Assembly (NCBI GenBank): GCA_003482555.1
Contig: DMYQ01000231.1
Span: 14,427 to 20,211 of the forward strand
Reading direction: 5' to 3'
Length of the DNA: 5,785 nt
DNA from: Janthinobacterium sp.
GTDB taxonomy: Bacteria; Pseudomonadota; Gammaproteobacteria; Burkholderiales; Burkholderiaceae_D
Below, in pieces: positions 1 to 5,772 of the stretch. Each line of letters starts with the position of its first letter. Position 1 is the stretch's first letter. Both the position numbers and the translations under genes were made by a program. Below the pieces are notes generated by a model. It did no database searches. It worked only from the letters and a program-made list of their open reading frames with translations, and was not told the origin of the DNA.

Positions 1-1793
1 CCGCGCCCCGTCCGGGTTCCCTGGCGCCGCTCAAGGTGGTGCCCATGTATTGCGCCGGCCGCTGGCGCGACACGCGCTTGTTCGAGCGCGCCGCGCTGCG
101 GCCCGGCGACGGCATCGCCGGGCCGGCCATCATCGCCGAGGCGAACGCCACCACGGTGATCGAGCCGGGCTGGCACGCGCGGGTGACGCCGCAAGACCAC
201 TTGCTGCTTGAGCGGGTCGAGGCGCTGCCGGCGCGGCGCGCCATCGGCACCAGCGCCGACCCGGTGATGCTGGAGATTTTCAATAACCTGTTCATGTCGA
301 TCGCCGAACAAATGGGACTGCGCCTGCAAAACACGGCCTACTCGGTAAACATCAAGGAGCGGCTCGACTTCAGCTGCGCCATCTTCGACGCCGCCGGCCA
401 GTTGATCGCCAACGCGCCGCACATGCCGGTGCACCTGGGCTCGATGGGCGAGAGCATCAAGACGGTGATGCTGGCGAACGCCGGGCGCATGCGCGCGGGC
501 GACGTCTTCATGCTCAACGACCCGTATCACGGCGGCACCCATCTGCCCGACGTCACCGTGATCTCGCCCGTGTTCGACGCGGCCGGCGCGACGATTCTTT
601 TTTACGTCGGCTCGCGCGGCCACCACGCCGACATCGGCGGCACCACGCCGGGCTCGATGCCGCCCGATTCGCGCAGCATCGAGGAAGAGGGCGTCTTGAT
701 CGACAACTTCAAGCTGGTCGACGGCGCCCTGGGCGGCCACTTGCGCGAGGCCGAGGCGCGCGCGCTGCTGGCCGGCGCCACCTACCCGGCCCGCAATCCC
801 GACCAGAACATGGCCGACCTGCGGGCCCAGGTGGCGGCCAACCAGAAGGGCGCCGACGAACTGCGCAAGATGGTGGCGCATTTCGGCCTGGACGTGGTGT
901 GCGCCTACATGGGCCACGTGCAGGACAACGCCGAGGAAGCCGTGCGGCGCGTGATCGGCGCGCTGAAAGACGGCGCCTACACGGTGGAACTCGACAACGG
1001 CGCCCGCATCCGCGTGGCGATCCGGGTCGACGCCGCCAGCCGCGGCGCGGAAATCGACTTCAGCGGCACCTCGGCGCAGTTGCCGAACAATTTCAACGCG
1101 CCCTCGGCGGTCTGCATGGCGGCCGTGCTGTACGTGTTCCGCACCCTGGTCGACGACGACATCCCGCTCAACGCCGGCTGCCTCAAGCCGCTGACGGTGA
1201 TCATCCCGCCCGGCTCGATGCTCAATCCGCGCTATCCGGCTTCTGTCGTGTCGGGCAACGTCGAGACGTCGACGTGCATCACCAACGCCCTGTACGGCGC
1301 GCTCGGCGTGATGGCGGCGGCCCAGGGCACGATGAATAATTTCACCTTCGGCAACGCCAAATACCAATATTACGAAACCATTTCCGGCGGTTCCGGGGCC
1401 GGCCCCGGCTTCGCCGGCACCGACGTGGTGCAAACGAATATGACCAATTCGCGCCTGACCGACCCGGAAATCCTGGAATGGCGCTTCCCCGTGCGTCTGG
1501 AAAGCTACGAAATCCGGGCCGGCTCGGGCGGGGCCGGGCGCTGGCGCGGCGGCAACGGCGGGGTGCGCAAGCTGCGCTTCCTGGAAGCGATGACGGCGGC
1601 CATCCTGTCGAACAACCGCATCCACGCGCCGTTCGGCATGGCCGGCGGCGCGCCCGGCGCCCTGGGGCGCAACAGCGTGCTGCGCGCCGACGGCACGCTC
1701 GAAGAGTTGGCCCACATCGGCAAGACGGAAATGCTGCCGGGCGACGTCTTCATCATCGAGACGCCCGGCGGCGGCGCTTACGGCGCGGCGTAA
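1..1793 (+). CDS. 5-oxoprolinase (HyuA-HyuB fusion), 3' part only
   Basis: Probable ATP-dependent 5-oxoprolinase, a cytoplasmic enzyme that hydrolyses 5-oxo-L-proline to glutamate using ATP. The reading frame (codons in phase with position 3) is open to the left edge, so the N-terminal ATPase half is outside; the GTG at 36 is internal, not a start. Residue numbers here count from position 36. The end of the HyuA part is visible at 29-46 (GPAIIAEANATTVIEPGW), followed by a linker and a complete HyuB domain from about residue 75 to 585. Recognisable HyuB motifs are NIKERLDFS (105-113), NDPYHGGTHLPD (161-172), GHHADIGG (195-202), GTMNNFTFGN (431-440), TNSRLTDPE (470-478) and a C-terminal GGGAYG. 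About 595 codons are seen of the roughly 1200 usual for the fused family. Fusion of both halves favours 5-oxoprolinase over two-subunit hydantoinases or acetone/acetophenone carboxylases, but substrate is not proven by sequence. One oddity is Asn468, where I expect His in HMTNSR. TAA stop at 1791. Confidence 0.9.
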   Translation, partial: APRPGSLAPLKVVPMYCAGRWRDTRLFERAALRPGDGIAGPAIIAEANATTVIEPGWHARVTPQDHLLLERVEALPARRAIGTSADPVMLEIFNNLFMSIAEQMGLRLQNTAYSVNIKERLDFSCAIFDAAGQLIANAPHMPVHLGSMGESIKTVMLANAGRMRAGDVFMLNDPYHGGTHLPDVTVISPVFDAAGATILFYVGSRGHHADIGGTTPGSMPPDSRSIEEEGVLIDNFKLVDGALGGHLREAEARALLAGATYPARNPDQNMADLRAQVAANQKGADELRKMVAHFGLDVVCAYMGHVQDNAEEAVRRVIGALKDGAYTVELDNGARIRVAIRVDAASRGAEIDFSGTSAQLPNNFNAPSAVCMAAVLYVFRTLVDDDIPLNAGCLKPLTVIIPPGSMLNPRYPASVVSGNVETSTCITNALYGALGVMAAAQGTMNNFTFGNAKYQYYETISGGSGAGPGFAGTDVVQTNMTNSRLTDPEILEWRFPVRLESYEIRAGSGGAGRWRGGNGGVRKLRFLEAMTAAILSNNRIHAPFGMAGGAPGALGRNSVLRADGTLEELAHIGKTEMLPGDVFIIETPGGGAYGAA

Positions 1794-1810
1794 GGAGGCG
1801 GGGCGCCTTA
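1777..1810. terminator. Possible compact bidirectional terminator between convergent genes
   Basis: Two overlapping inverted repeats cover the convergent gene ends. CTTACG (1777-1782) pairs with CGTAAG (1789-1794) across a 6-nt loop and includes the 5-oxoprolinase stop codon. AGGCG (1796-1800) pairs with CGCCT (1804-1808) across GGG, with an alternative TAAGG/CCTTA pairing at 1791-1795 and 1806-1810. Both stop codons lie inside these structures. The stems are short and there is no real T-run on either strand (only TTATTCC on +), so intrinsic termination is uncertain. Confidence 0.3.
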
Positions 1811-2935
1811 TTCCTGCATCAGCACGTAGGCGCCGCGGCTGACGGCTTGCGCCACCGCCAGCGCGTCCCAGTTGGTCAGGCGGATGCAGCCGTGCGACTG
1901 GGTCTTGGCGATATTGGCCGGCTCGGGCGTGCCGTGGATGCCGTAGTGGGCCTTGCTCAATTCGATCCACACCACGCCGACCGGATTGTTCGGACCGGCG
2001 GCCAGCAGGGCTTTGGCATCGCCGCGTCTGGCATCCCAGAACAGCTTCGGATTGTACTGATAGGTGGGGTGCTGGGCGATGCCGCGCACTTGCCACTGTC
2101 CCAACGGCAGGGGGTCGTGCACGCTGCCCGTGCTGGCCGGAAATTGCGCGAAGGGCGTGCCGGTGGCGTCGAGCAAGGTCACGGTGCCGTCCGATTTATC
2201 CACCAGGATGCGGGTGGCCTTGGGCAGCGGCGCGCCGGCCGCCACGTTCGGCACCAGCAAGCGCTGGCCGGCGCGGCCCAAATCCTTGCCGGGATTGAGG
2301 CGTCGCAACAGGCCCGGGCTGCAATGGAATCTTTCACCCAGCGCTTCGGCGGCGTTGACGTAACCCAGGCTCGCCAGTTTGGACTTGGCGGCCATCGAGG
2401 CCGGTATGGCGACGTAGGGGCCGGCCGCGTCCTGGGCGCTGACGGTATAGGTGCTCAGCACTGGCGCCTGATCCGTGTTCAGCGCGGCCCAGGTCGCGGC
2501 GTCGACGATGCCGCTGAGCGGCAACTGCTTCAATTTCTGGAAGCCGCGGATGGCCTGGCGCAGATTGCCGCCGTAAGAAGCGTCGATCTCGCCCGAGGAA
2601 AAGTGGGCGCGGTCGAGCATGACTTGCGCCCGCAGCGCGTTGGCGCCCTTGGCGCCGGGGCCCACCGGCGTGGTGTCCGGGGCCGCGCCGAAGGCTTCCG
2701 CCACCGGCGATGGTGTCGGCAATGGTGTTGGCAATGGTGTTGGCATCGGCGTCGGCGTTGATTCCGGCGCCGGTGCCGGCGTCGGCTTGGCGGCGGCCTT
2801 GGCTCTGATGGCGGGCGCGGAGGGCGCGGCGCCCCAGTATTCCCGCGGTTGGGGCTGGGTGGCGCTTGCCGCCCAGCATGACACGGCCGACACTACGGCG
2901 GCCGTCAATACGGTAAGCAATAAACAATTTCTCAA
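1808..2935 (-). CDS. Exported L,D-transpeptidase (YkuD) with peptidoglycan-binding domain
   Basis: A periplasmic enzyme expected to form or edit L,D (3-3) peptidoglycan cross-links or attach proteins to peptidoglycan through a catalytic cysteine. The 375 residues read: signal peptide 1-25 (hydrophobic 5-19, likely signal peptidase I site ASA|TQ); Pro/Thr-rich linker about 50-77 built from PTPL-type units; PG_binding_1-like domain about 98-153; a weak LysM-like segment about 163-231 (starts YTVSAQD, ends GQRLLVPNV); and a YkuD domain about 241-375. The catalytic signature is clear: His334 in IHGT and SHGCIR at 347-352, with Cys350 as nucleophile. Start choice: TTG at 2933-2935. The frame upstream reaches a stop at 2987-2989 with no ATG or GTG, and GAAGAAGAG lies 6 nt before the TTG. 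A Cys at residue 20 makes a lipoprotein possible, but AVSC is a poor lipobox. It faces gene 1 tail to tail and has its own promoter. The exact cross-linking role cannot be read from sequence. Confidence 0.93.
   Translation of the reverse strand: MRNCLLLTVLTAAVVSAVSCWAASATQPQPREYWGAAPSAPAIRAKAAAKPTPAPAPESTPTPMPTPLPTPLPTPSPVAEAFGAAPDTTPVGPGAKGANALRAQVMLDRAHFSSGEIDASYGGNLRQAIRGFQKLKQLPLSGIVDAATWAALNTDQAPVLSTYTVSAQDAAGPYVAIPASMAAKSKLASLGYVNAAEALGERFHCSPGLLRRLNPGKDLGRAGQRLLVPNVAAGAPLPKATRILVDKSDGTVTLLDATGTPFAQFPASTGSVHDPLPLGQWQVRGIAQHPTYQYNPKLFWDARRGDAKALLAAGPNNPVGVVWIELSKAHYGIHGTPEPANIAKTQSHGCIRLTNWDALAVAQAVSRGAYVLMQE
2706..2789. repeat. 12-bp tandem repeats encoding the Pro/Thr linker
   Basis: Seven consecutive 12-bp units beginning GGC are visible on the + strand: GGCGATGGTGTC, two identical GGCAATGGTGTT copies (2718-2741), GGCATCGGCGTC, then three more diverged units. 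On the - strand the conserved core encodes PTPM-PTPL-PTPL-PTPS of the L,D-transpeptidase linker. Because each unit is four codons, gain or loss of units keeps the reading frame and only changes linker length between the signal peptide and the wall-binding domain. Confidence 0.8.
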
Positions 2936-2941
2936 ACGTGA

Positions 2942-2950
2942 CTCTTCTTC
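2942..2950 (-). promoter_or_regulatory. Ribosome-binding site deciding the TTG start of the L,D-transpeptidase
   Basis: On the - strand GAAGAAGAG ends 6 nt before TTG (2935-2933). It is only a partial match to GGAGG, but it is the only purine-rich tract at suitable spacing, and no ATG or GTG occurs in frame between the upstream stop and the signal peptide. Confidence 0.55.
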
Positions 2951-2956
2951 GTCCTG

Positions 2957-2973
2957 TGGCGCCCGAGGCGCCA
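2957..2973 (-). other. Perfect 7-bp inverted repeat in the leader of the L,D-transpeptidase gene
   Basis: TGGCGCC (2957-2963) and GGCGCCA (2967-2973) are perfect inverted copies separated by 3 nt. The element lies between the predicted transcription start (about 3006) and the start codon, so it would form a GC-rich hairpin in the 5' leader just upstream of the ribosome-binding site. It lacks a T-run, so an intrinsic terminator is unlikely. It could affect translation or be a protein-binding site; sequence alone does not decide. Confidence 0.45.
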
Positions 2974-3012
2974 GCCTGCGGCATTGTTAGGGGGCGGTGA
3001 ACCCGGAGCCGC

Positions 3013-3042
3013 ATTCTAGCCCCAGCCCGCCGCACCGAGCAA
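3013..3042 (-). promoter_or_regulatory. Predicted sigma70-type promoter of the L,D-transpeptidase gene
   Basis: On the - strand a -35 box TTGCTC (3042-3037, 4 of 6 matches to TTGACA) and a -10 box TAGAAT (3018-3013, 5 of 6 matches to TATAAT) are separated by 18 bp. The predicted start of transcription is near 3006, giving a leader of about 70 nt. The promoter sits downstream of the GGDEF-EAL stop codon, so the transpeptidase can be transcribed independently of that gene. Confidence 0.6.
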
Positions 3043-3073
3043 CACCGTAGAGCGGACGCCGTCTGGCGGCGCG

Positions 3074-3094
3074 CCGTTCGCGCCATGCGAACCG
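3074..3094 (-). terminator. Weak stem-loop downstream of the GGDEF-EAL gene
   Basis: GTTCGC (3076-3081) and GCGAAC (3087-3092) form a 6-bp stem with a 5-nt loop about 30 nt beyond the - strand stop codon, with one further pair (3074/3094) after a mismatch. No T-run follows on the - strand, so this would be an atypical or Rho-dependent terminator at best. Nearby CGGCGCGCCG and CCGGCGCCGG are further short GC palindromes expected in DNA this GC-rich. Confidence 0.2.
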
Positions 3095-3122
3095 ACGGCA
3101 TTCCCCGGCGCCGGTGCGCCCC

Positions 3123-5393
3123 TCAAGTGGCAGCGGCGCCAGCGTGCCTGCCTATCAATTCGGCCAGCGACATCGGCCGGCCCAGCAGATAGCCTTGCAC
3201 CAGGGTACACCCGAGCCGCCGCAGATGATCCAGCTGGGCCCGCGTCTCGACGCCTTCGGCGATCACTTCGAGATCCATGTTGCGGCCGATGTCGAGGATG
3301 GTTTGTACGATGGCGCAATCCTGGCGCTCGACCGGCAAGCCGTCGACGAAACTGCGGTCGATCTTGAGCGAGGAAATCGGCAAGTCTTTCAGCCGCGACA
3401 GCGAGGAGTAACCCATGCCAAAGTCGTCCACGCTGATCTTGAAGCCGCGCCGGCGCAGCGCCCGCATCACCGGGATCACCTGTTCGGCGTGGCTCATCAT
3501 CATGCCCTCGGTGAGTTCCAGGCACAGGTGGCGCGTGTCGACGCCGGCGGCGGCGGCGATGGCCGAGAGTTCCTCGGGCAGCTCCGGATTGAGAAATTCG
3601 AGCGCCGCCATGTTGACGTTCATTTGCACCTCGGGCAGGCCGGCGCGCTGCATCAGCGGCAAGTCGCGGCAGGCTTGCCGTATCACCCAGCGGCCGATGT
3701 CGACGATCAGGTGGCTTTGCTCGGCGATCGGAATGAAGACGTCGGGCGGCACGATGTCGCCGTTCGGGCGGCGCCAGCGGATCAGCGCCTCGACCGCGCG
3801 CACCGTGCCACCGGCCACGTCGAACACGGGTTGATATTGCATGAACAACTGCTCCCCGGCCAGGGCCCGCGGCAGGTCGGCTTCCACCGTCAATTGGCGC
3901 ACCAGCGCCGACTGGACGGCGGCCTGGCCGCCCTGGGAAAAGAAGCTGACGCCGTTGCGTCCGCCGCGTTTGACGTGGTACATGGCGCTGTCGGCGTGGC
4001 GCAGCAGTTCGGCGCCGCCGGCGCCATCGTCGGGGAAGACGCTGACGCCGATGCTGGCGGAAATGGCCAGTTCGCGGCCGTCGAACAGGAAGCGGGTGCG
4101 CGCCGCCAGCAGGATGCGTTCGGCCAGCGCGCGCAATTCGCCGGGGCCGCGCACGCCCGGCAGGAAGATGGCGAATTCGTCGCCGCCGACGCGGCCACAC
4201 TGGCAAGCGGGCGGGGTCAGGGCGGCCAGACGCTGGGCGAACTGGCGCAGCACGGCGTCGCCGGCTTCGTGGCCGAGGGCGTCGTTGATGGGCTTGAAGC
4301 GATCGAGGTCGATGTACAGCATGGCCATGCCGGTGCCATGCGCGACCGCGTCGCGGCAGGCGCCGTCGAGCAGGTCGTGGAAATGGCGCCGGTTGGCGAG
4401 CCCGGAGAGCACGTCGATCTGCGCCAGCAGGCGGATGCTTTCCTGTTGCGCGATACGTTGCGCGGTCTGCGCGATCAGGCCGCCGATCGCCGCCGACAGG
4501 GTGGGCAACTGGGCGGTGCGCTGGCGCCTCAGGCAACTGAAGAAGACCAGCACGCCGGGCCGGTGCGCGCCGCCATCGGCGCCGTCGTAGGCGACCGGGA
4601 AGGCATAGCCGGAACGGATGCCGGCGCGCCGCGCGTAGTGGGGGAAGAGGAAGTCGGCCGCGCCGGCCATGTCTTCGATCCAGCGCGCCTGCCCGGAACT
4701 CCAGACGGCGCCGATCAAGCCCTGGCCGGGGGCGATCGTGACGCCGGCGCCGGCGCGCAGGGAAGCGCCGGCGTCCTCCAGCGCCGGCCCGCTCCAGCAA
4801 TGGATGCAGGCCAGAGGACCGTCGGCGTCGGCGTCGGCTGCGGCCCAATACATGCCGCAATCCCAGCCCAGATCCTTGCACACCAGTTCGATCACCTTGT
4901 TGACGGCCTCGCCCAGGGTGTAACTGCCGATCAGAAGCTGGGTCGAGGCAAAGCTGAACTGTTCGCGCATGGCGGCGTGCTTGACGGCGGTGATGTCGGC
5001 CAGGATGCCGCCCACGGCCGGTGCCGGGCAGAGCGGATCGAAGGCCAGTGCGGCCAGGCGCAGCCAACGCAGCCCGTCCTGGGTGGCGACGCGAAATTCG
5101 CAGGCGGCCGTGTGGCCGCGCGCCAGGGCCGCCGTCAGCGGCGCCAGGTCTTCGCCGAGCACGCTACCCAGGCAGTCGTCCAGATTCGCGTGCCAGCCGG
5201 CCGCCTCGCCCAGGAATCCGGCCGCCTCCAGCCCCAAGACGATTTGCGCCGTGCGCGGCTCGTACCACCAGCGCCCGAAGCCGCCGATCTGGGCCAGCGG
5301 GTCGGGCAACAGGGCGCGGGCGACGGCCGGCAGCAGTGTCGGGGTGGCGCCGTGCAAACGCGCGGGCGGAATGCTGATGGTATGCTCTGACAT
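3123..5393 (-). CDS. PAS-GAF-GGDEF-EAL cyclic di-GMP synthase/phosphodiesterase
   Basis: A probably cytoplasmic signalling protein (756 aa, no signal peptide or membrane segment seen) that may make c-di-GMP from GTP and/or degrade it to pGpG. Domains: PAS about 35-137 (FGRWWYEP start, GGILADITAVK end); GAF about 145-315 (core GQGLIGAVWSSGQARW); GGDEF about 320-486; EAL about 503-745. The GGDEF half has DLDRFKPIND (362-371) and GRVGGDEF (400-407), all consistent with activity, but the inhibitory RxxD site is replaced by PPAC (394-397). The EAL half has EAL (535-537), Asn594, ELTE (626-629), DDFGMGYSSL (656-665; Met660 replaces the usual Thr), KID (677-679), E713 and E716 in AEGVE, and QGY (733-735), so it looks competent. 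Start choice: ATG at 5393-5391 with AGGA 8 nt upstream. An in-frame start at 5441 would lie upstream of the predicted transcription start. The GAF loop has an Ala-Asp run from three GTCGGC copies (4821-4838). Input ligand unknown. Confidence 0.95.
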   Translation of the reverse strand: MSEHTISIPPARLHGATPTLLPAVARALLPDPLAQIGGFGRWWYEPRTAQIVLGLEAAGFLGEAAGWHANLDDCLGSVLGEDLAPLTAALARGHTAACEFRVATQDGLRWLRLAALAFDPLCPAPAVGGILADITAVKHAAMREQFSFASTQLLIGSYTLGEAVNKVIELVCKDLGWDCGMYWAAADADADGPLACIHCWSGPALEDAGASLRAGAGVTIAPGQGLIGAVWSSGQARWIEDMAGAADFLFPHYARRAGIRSGYAFPVAYDGADGGAHRPGVLVFFSCLRRQRTAQLPTLSAAIGGLIAQTAQRIAQQESIRLLAQIDVLSGLANRRHFHDLLDGACRDAVAHGTGMAMLYIDLDRFKPINDALGHEAGDAVLRQFAQRLAALTPPACQCGRVGGDEFAIFLPGVRGPGELRALAERILLAARTRFLFDGRELAISASIGVSVFPDDGAGGAELLRHADSAMYHVKRGGRNGVSFFSQGGQAAVQSALVRQLTVEADLPRALAGEQLFMQYQPVFDVAGGTVRAVEALIRWRRPNGDIVPPDVFIPIAEQSHLIVDIGRWVIRQACRDLPLMQRAGLPEVQMNVNMAALEFLNPELPEELSAIAAAAGVDTRHLCLELTEGMMMSHAEQVIPVMRALRRRGFKISVDDFGMGYSSLSRLKDLPISSLKIDRSFVDGLPVERQDCAIVQTILDIGRNMDLEVIAEGVETRAQLDHLRRLGCTLVQGYLLGRPMSLAELIGRHAGAAAT

Positions 5394-5401
5394 GGTATTT
5401 T

Positions 5402-5405
5402 TCCT
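5402..5405 (-). promoter_or_regulatory. Ribosome-binding site of the GGDEF-EAL gene
   Basis: AGGA on the - strand, in the context CCAGGAAAAATACC, ends 8 nt before the ATG at 5393. This good spacing supports the MSEHTIS start over the longer frame beginning at 5441, which would add 16 residues. Confidence 0.7.
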
Positions 5406-5433
5406 GGATGCAAGGAGAGATATCAGTCTACCA

Positions 5434-5449
5434 AGCAACATTCAGGCCA
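5434..5449 (-). promoter_or_regulatory. Predicted sigma54 (RpoN) -24/-12 promoter of the GGDEF-EAL gene
   Basis: The - strand reads TGGCCTGAATGTTGCT. Against the sigma54 consensus TGGCACG-N4-TTGCW it matches 10 of the 12 defined bases. It keeps the essential GG and GC doublets exactly 10 nt apart. The implied transcription start is near 5423, giving a leader of about 30 nt that contains the AGGA ribosome-binding site. No better sigma70 pair was found: CTGAAT/TATCTC with a 17-bp gap matches only 3 of 6 in each box. If real, expression needs an enhancer-binding activator. The activator cannot be named from this window. Confidence 0.6.
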
Positions 5450-5468
5450 GAGGCACCGCCCGGGAGAG

Positions 5469-5483
5469 AGCGCCGGTGGCGCT
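5469..5483. promoter_or_regulatory. Palindrome AGCGCC-N3-GGCGCT upstream of the sigma54 promoter
   Basis: A perfect 6-bp inverted repeat with a 3-bp spacer, lying about 46-60 bp upstream of the predicted transcription start at 5423. This is a possible regulator-binding site. In GC-rich DNA such a palindrome can occur by chance, and no known regulator motif was recognised. Confidence 0.3.
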
Positions 5484-5484
5484 G

Positions 5485-5516
5485 AGCGGCCCGCAAACGC
5501 ACCGGCGCGGGCTGTT
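5485..5516. promoter_or_regulatory. Second inverted repeat upstream of the GGDEF-EAL promoter
   Basis: GCCCGC (5489-5494) and GCGGGC (5507-5512) are separated by 12 bp. If folded as RNA, pairing extends to 5485 and 5516 with A-U, C-G and two G-U pairs, and TTTT (5515-5518) follows on the + strand. It resembles a terminator for + strand transcription, yet no + strand gene ends here. A binding site for an enhancer-binding protein, or a stop for antisense transcripts, are alternatives. Confidence 0.25.
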
Positions 5517-5750
5517 TTCGCTCGATGTTGGTGCGCGGCAATGGTTGGCTGTGGCGGCGCGCGTTTCAAATCGACCGTGTGAGCATTGGACGCCGGTTTC
5601 GGCGCGCATCAAGCGCAAACGACTGCGGGCCCCTTGTTCACGCTATCTGCAAATACGCTCCTAGCGTCGGCGCTGGCTTGCATTCCATGGCGAGGTGTCC
5701 GCGCCAGCCGCAAGTACCGGAAGGCCACGGATATCGTCCCGTTGGGGTTT

Positions 5751-5772
5751 AGACAAGCAGGCTATGCTGTCT
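5751..5772. repeat. Imperfect inverted repeat at the right edge
   Basis: AGAC-A-AGCA, GGCTA loop, then TGCT-GTCT: an 8-bp stem interrupted by one bulged A. It is immediately followed by the 8-bp palindrome CGCATGCG (5773-5780). It overlaps a weak -10-like TATGCT (5763-5768) and sits just before an ATG at 5776, so it could be an operator for a + strand gene starting at the edge. The window ends too soon to tell. Confidence 0.3.

Noticed and set aside
36..47. GTG at 36 or ATG at 45 as a true start for a stand-alone HyuB protein
   Set aside because: The frame is open to the left edge, and residues after this point still belong to the HyuA C-terminus (GPAIIAEANATTVIEPGW), so these are internal codons of the fused protein.
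1478..2761. A 427-codon + strand frame running from the end of the 5-oxoprolinase across the L,D-transpeptidase
   Set aside because: Its translation is Arg/Gly/Ala-rich low-complexity sequence, and it overlaps two well-supported genes in other frames.
3016..5067. A 683-codon - strand frame overlapping the GGDEF-EAL gene
   Set aside because: It is a shifted-frame shadow: an Arg/Pro-rich translation without domains, in the same strand and span as a clear gene.
3114..5390. A 758-codon open frame on the + strand lying antisense to almost the whole GGDEF-EAL gene
   Set aside because: Long antisense frames are expected opposite GC-rich genes because stop codons are rare there. Its translation is Gln/His/Ala/Gly-rich with no recognisable domain, and the opposite strand has unmistakable PAS, GAF, GGDEF and EAL motifs.
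5394..5441. A 16-residue N-terminal extension of the GGDEF-EAL protein
   Set aside because: The start at 5441 has no supporting ribosome-binding site and lies upstream of the predicted transcription start at 5423, whereas ATG at 5393 has AGGA at good spacing.
5555..5585. A possible tRNA T-arm around TTCAAAT
   Set aside because: The flanking bases do not form the 5-bp T stem, and no acceptor or anticodon arm could be placed.
5525..5752. A 75-codon + strand frame in the intergenic region
   Set aside because: There is no ribosome-binding site, its composition is Arg-rich and out-of-frame-like, and it resembles no family I recognise.
5750..5768. TAGACA (5750-5755) as a -35 box for TATGCT (5763-5768)
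   Set aside because: The gap is only 7 bp, far from the 16-18 bp needed. TTGGGG at 15 bp is the only alternative and is a poor match.
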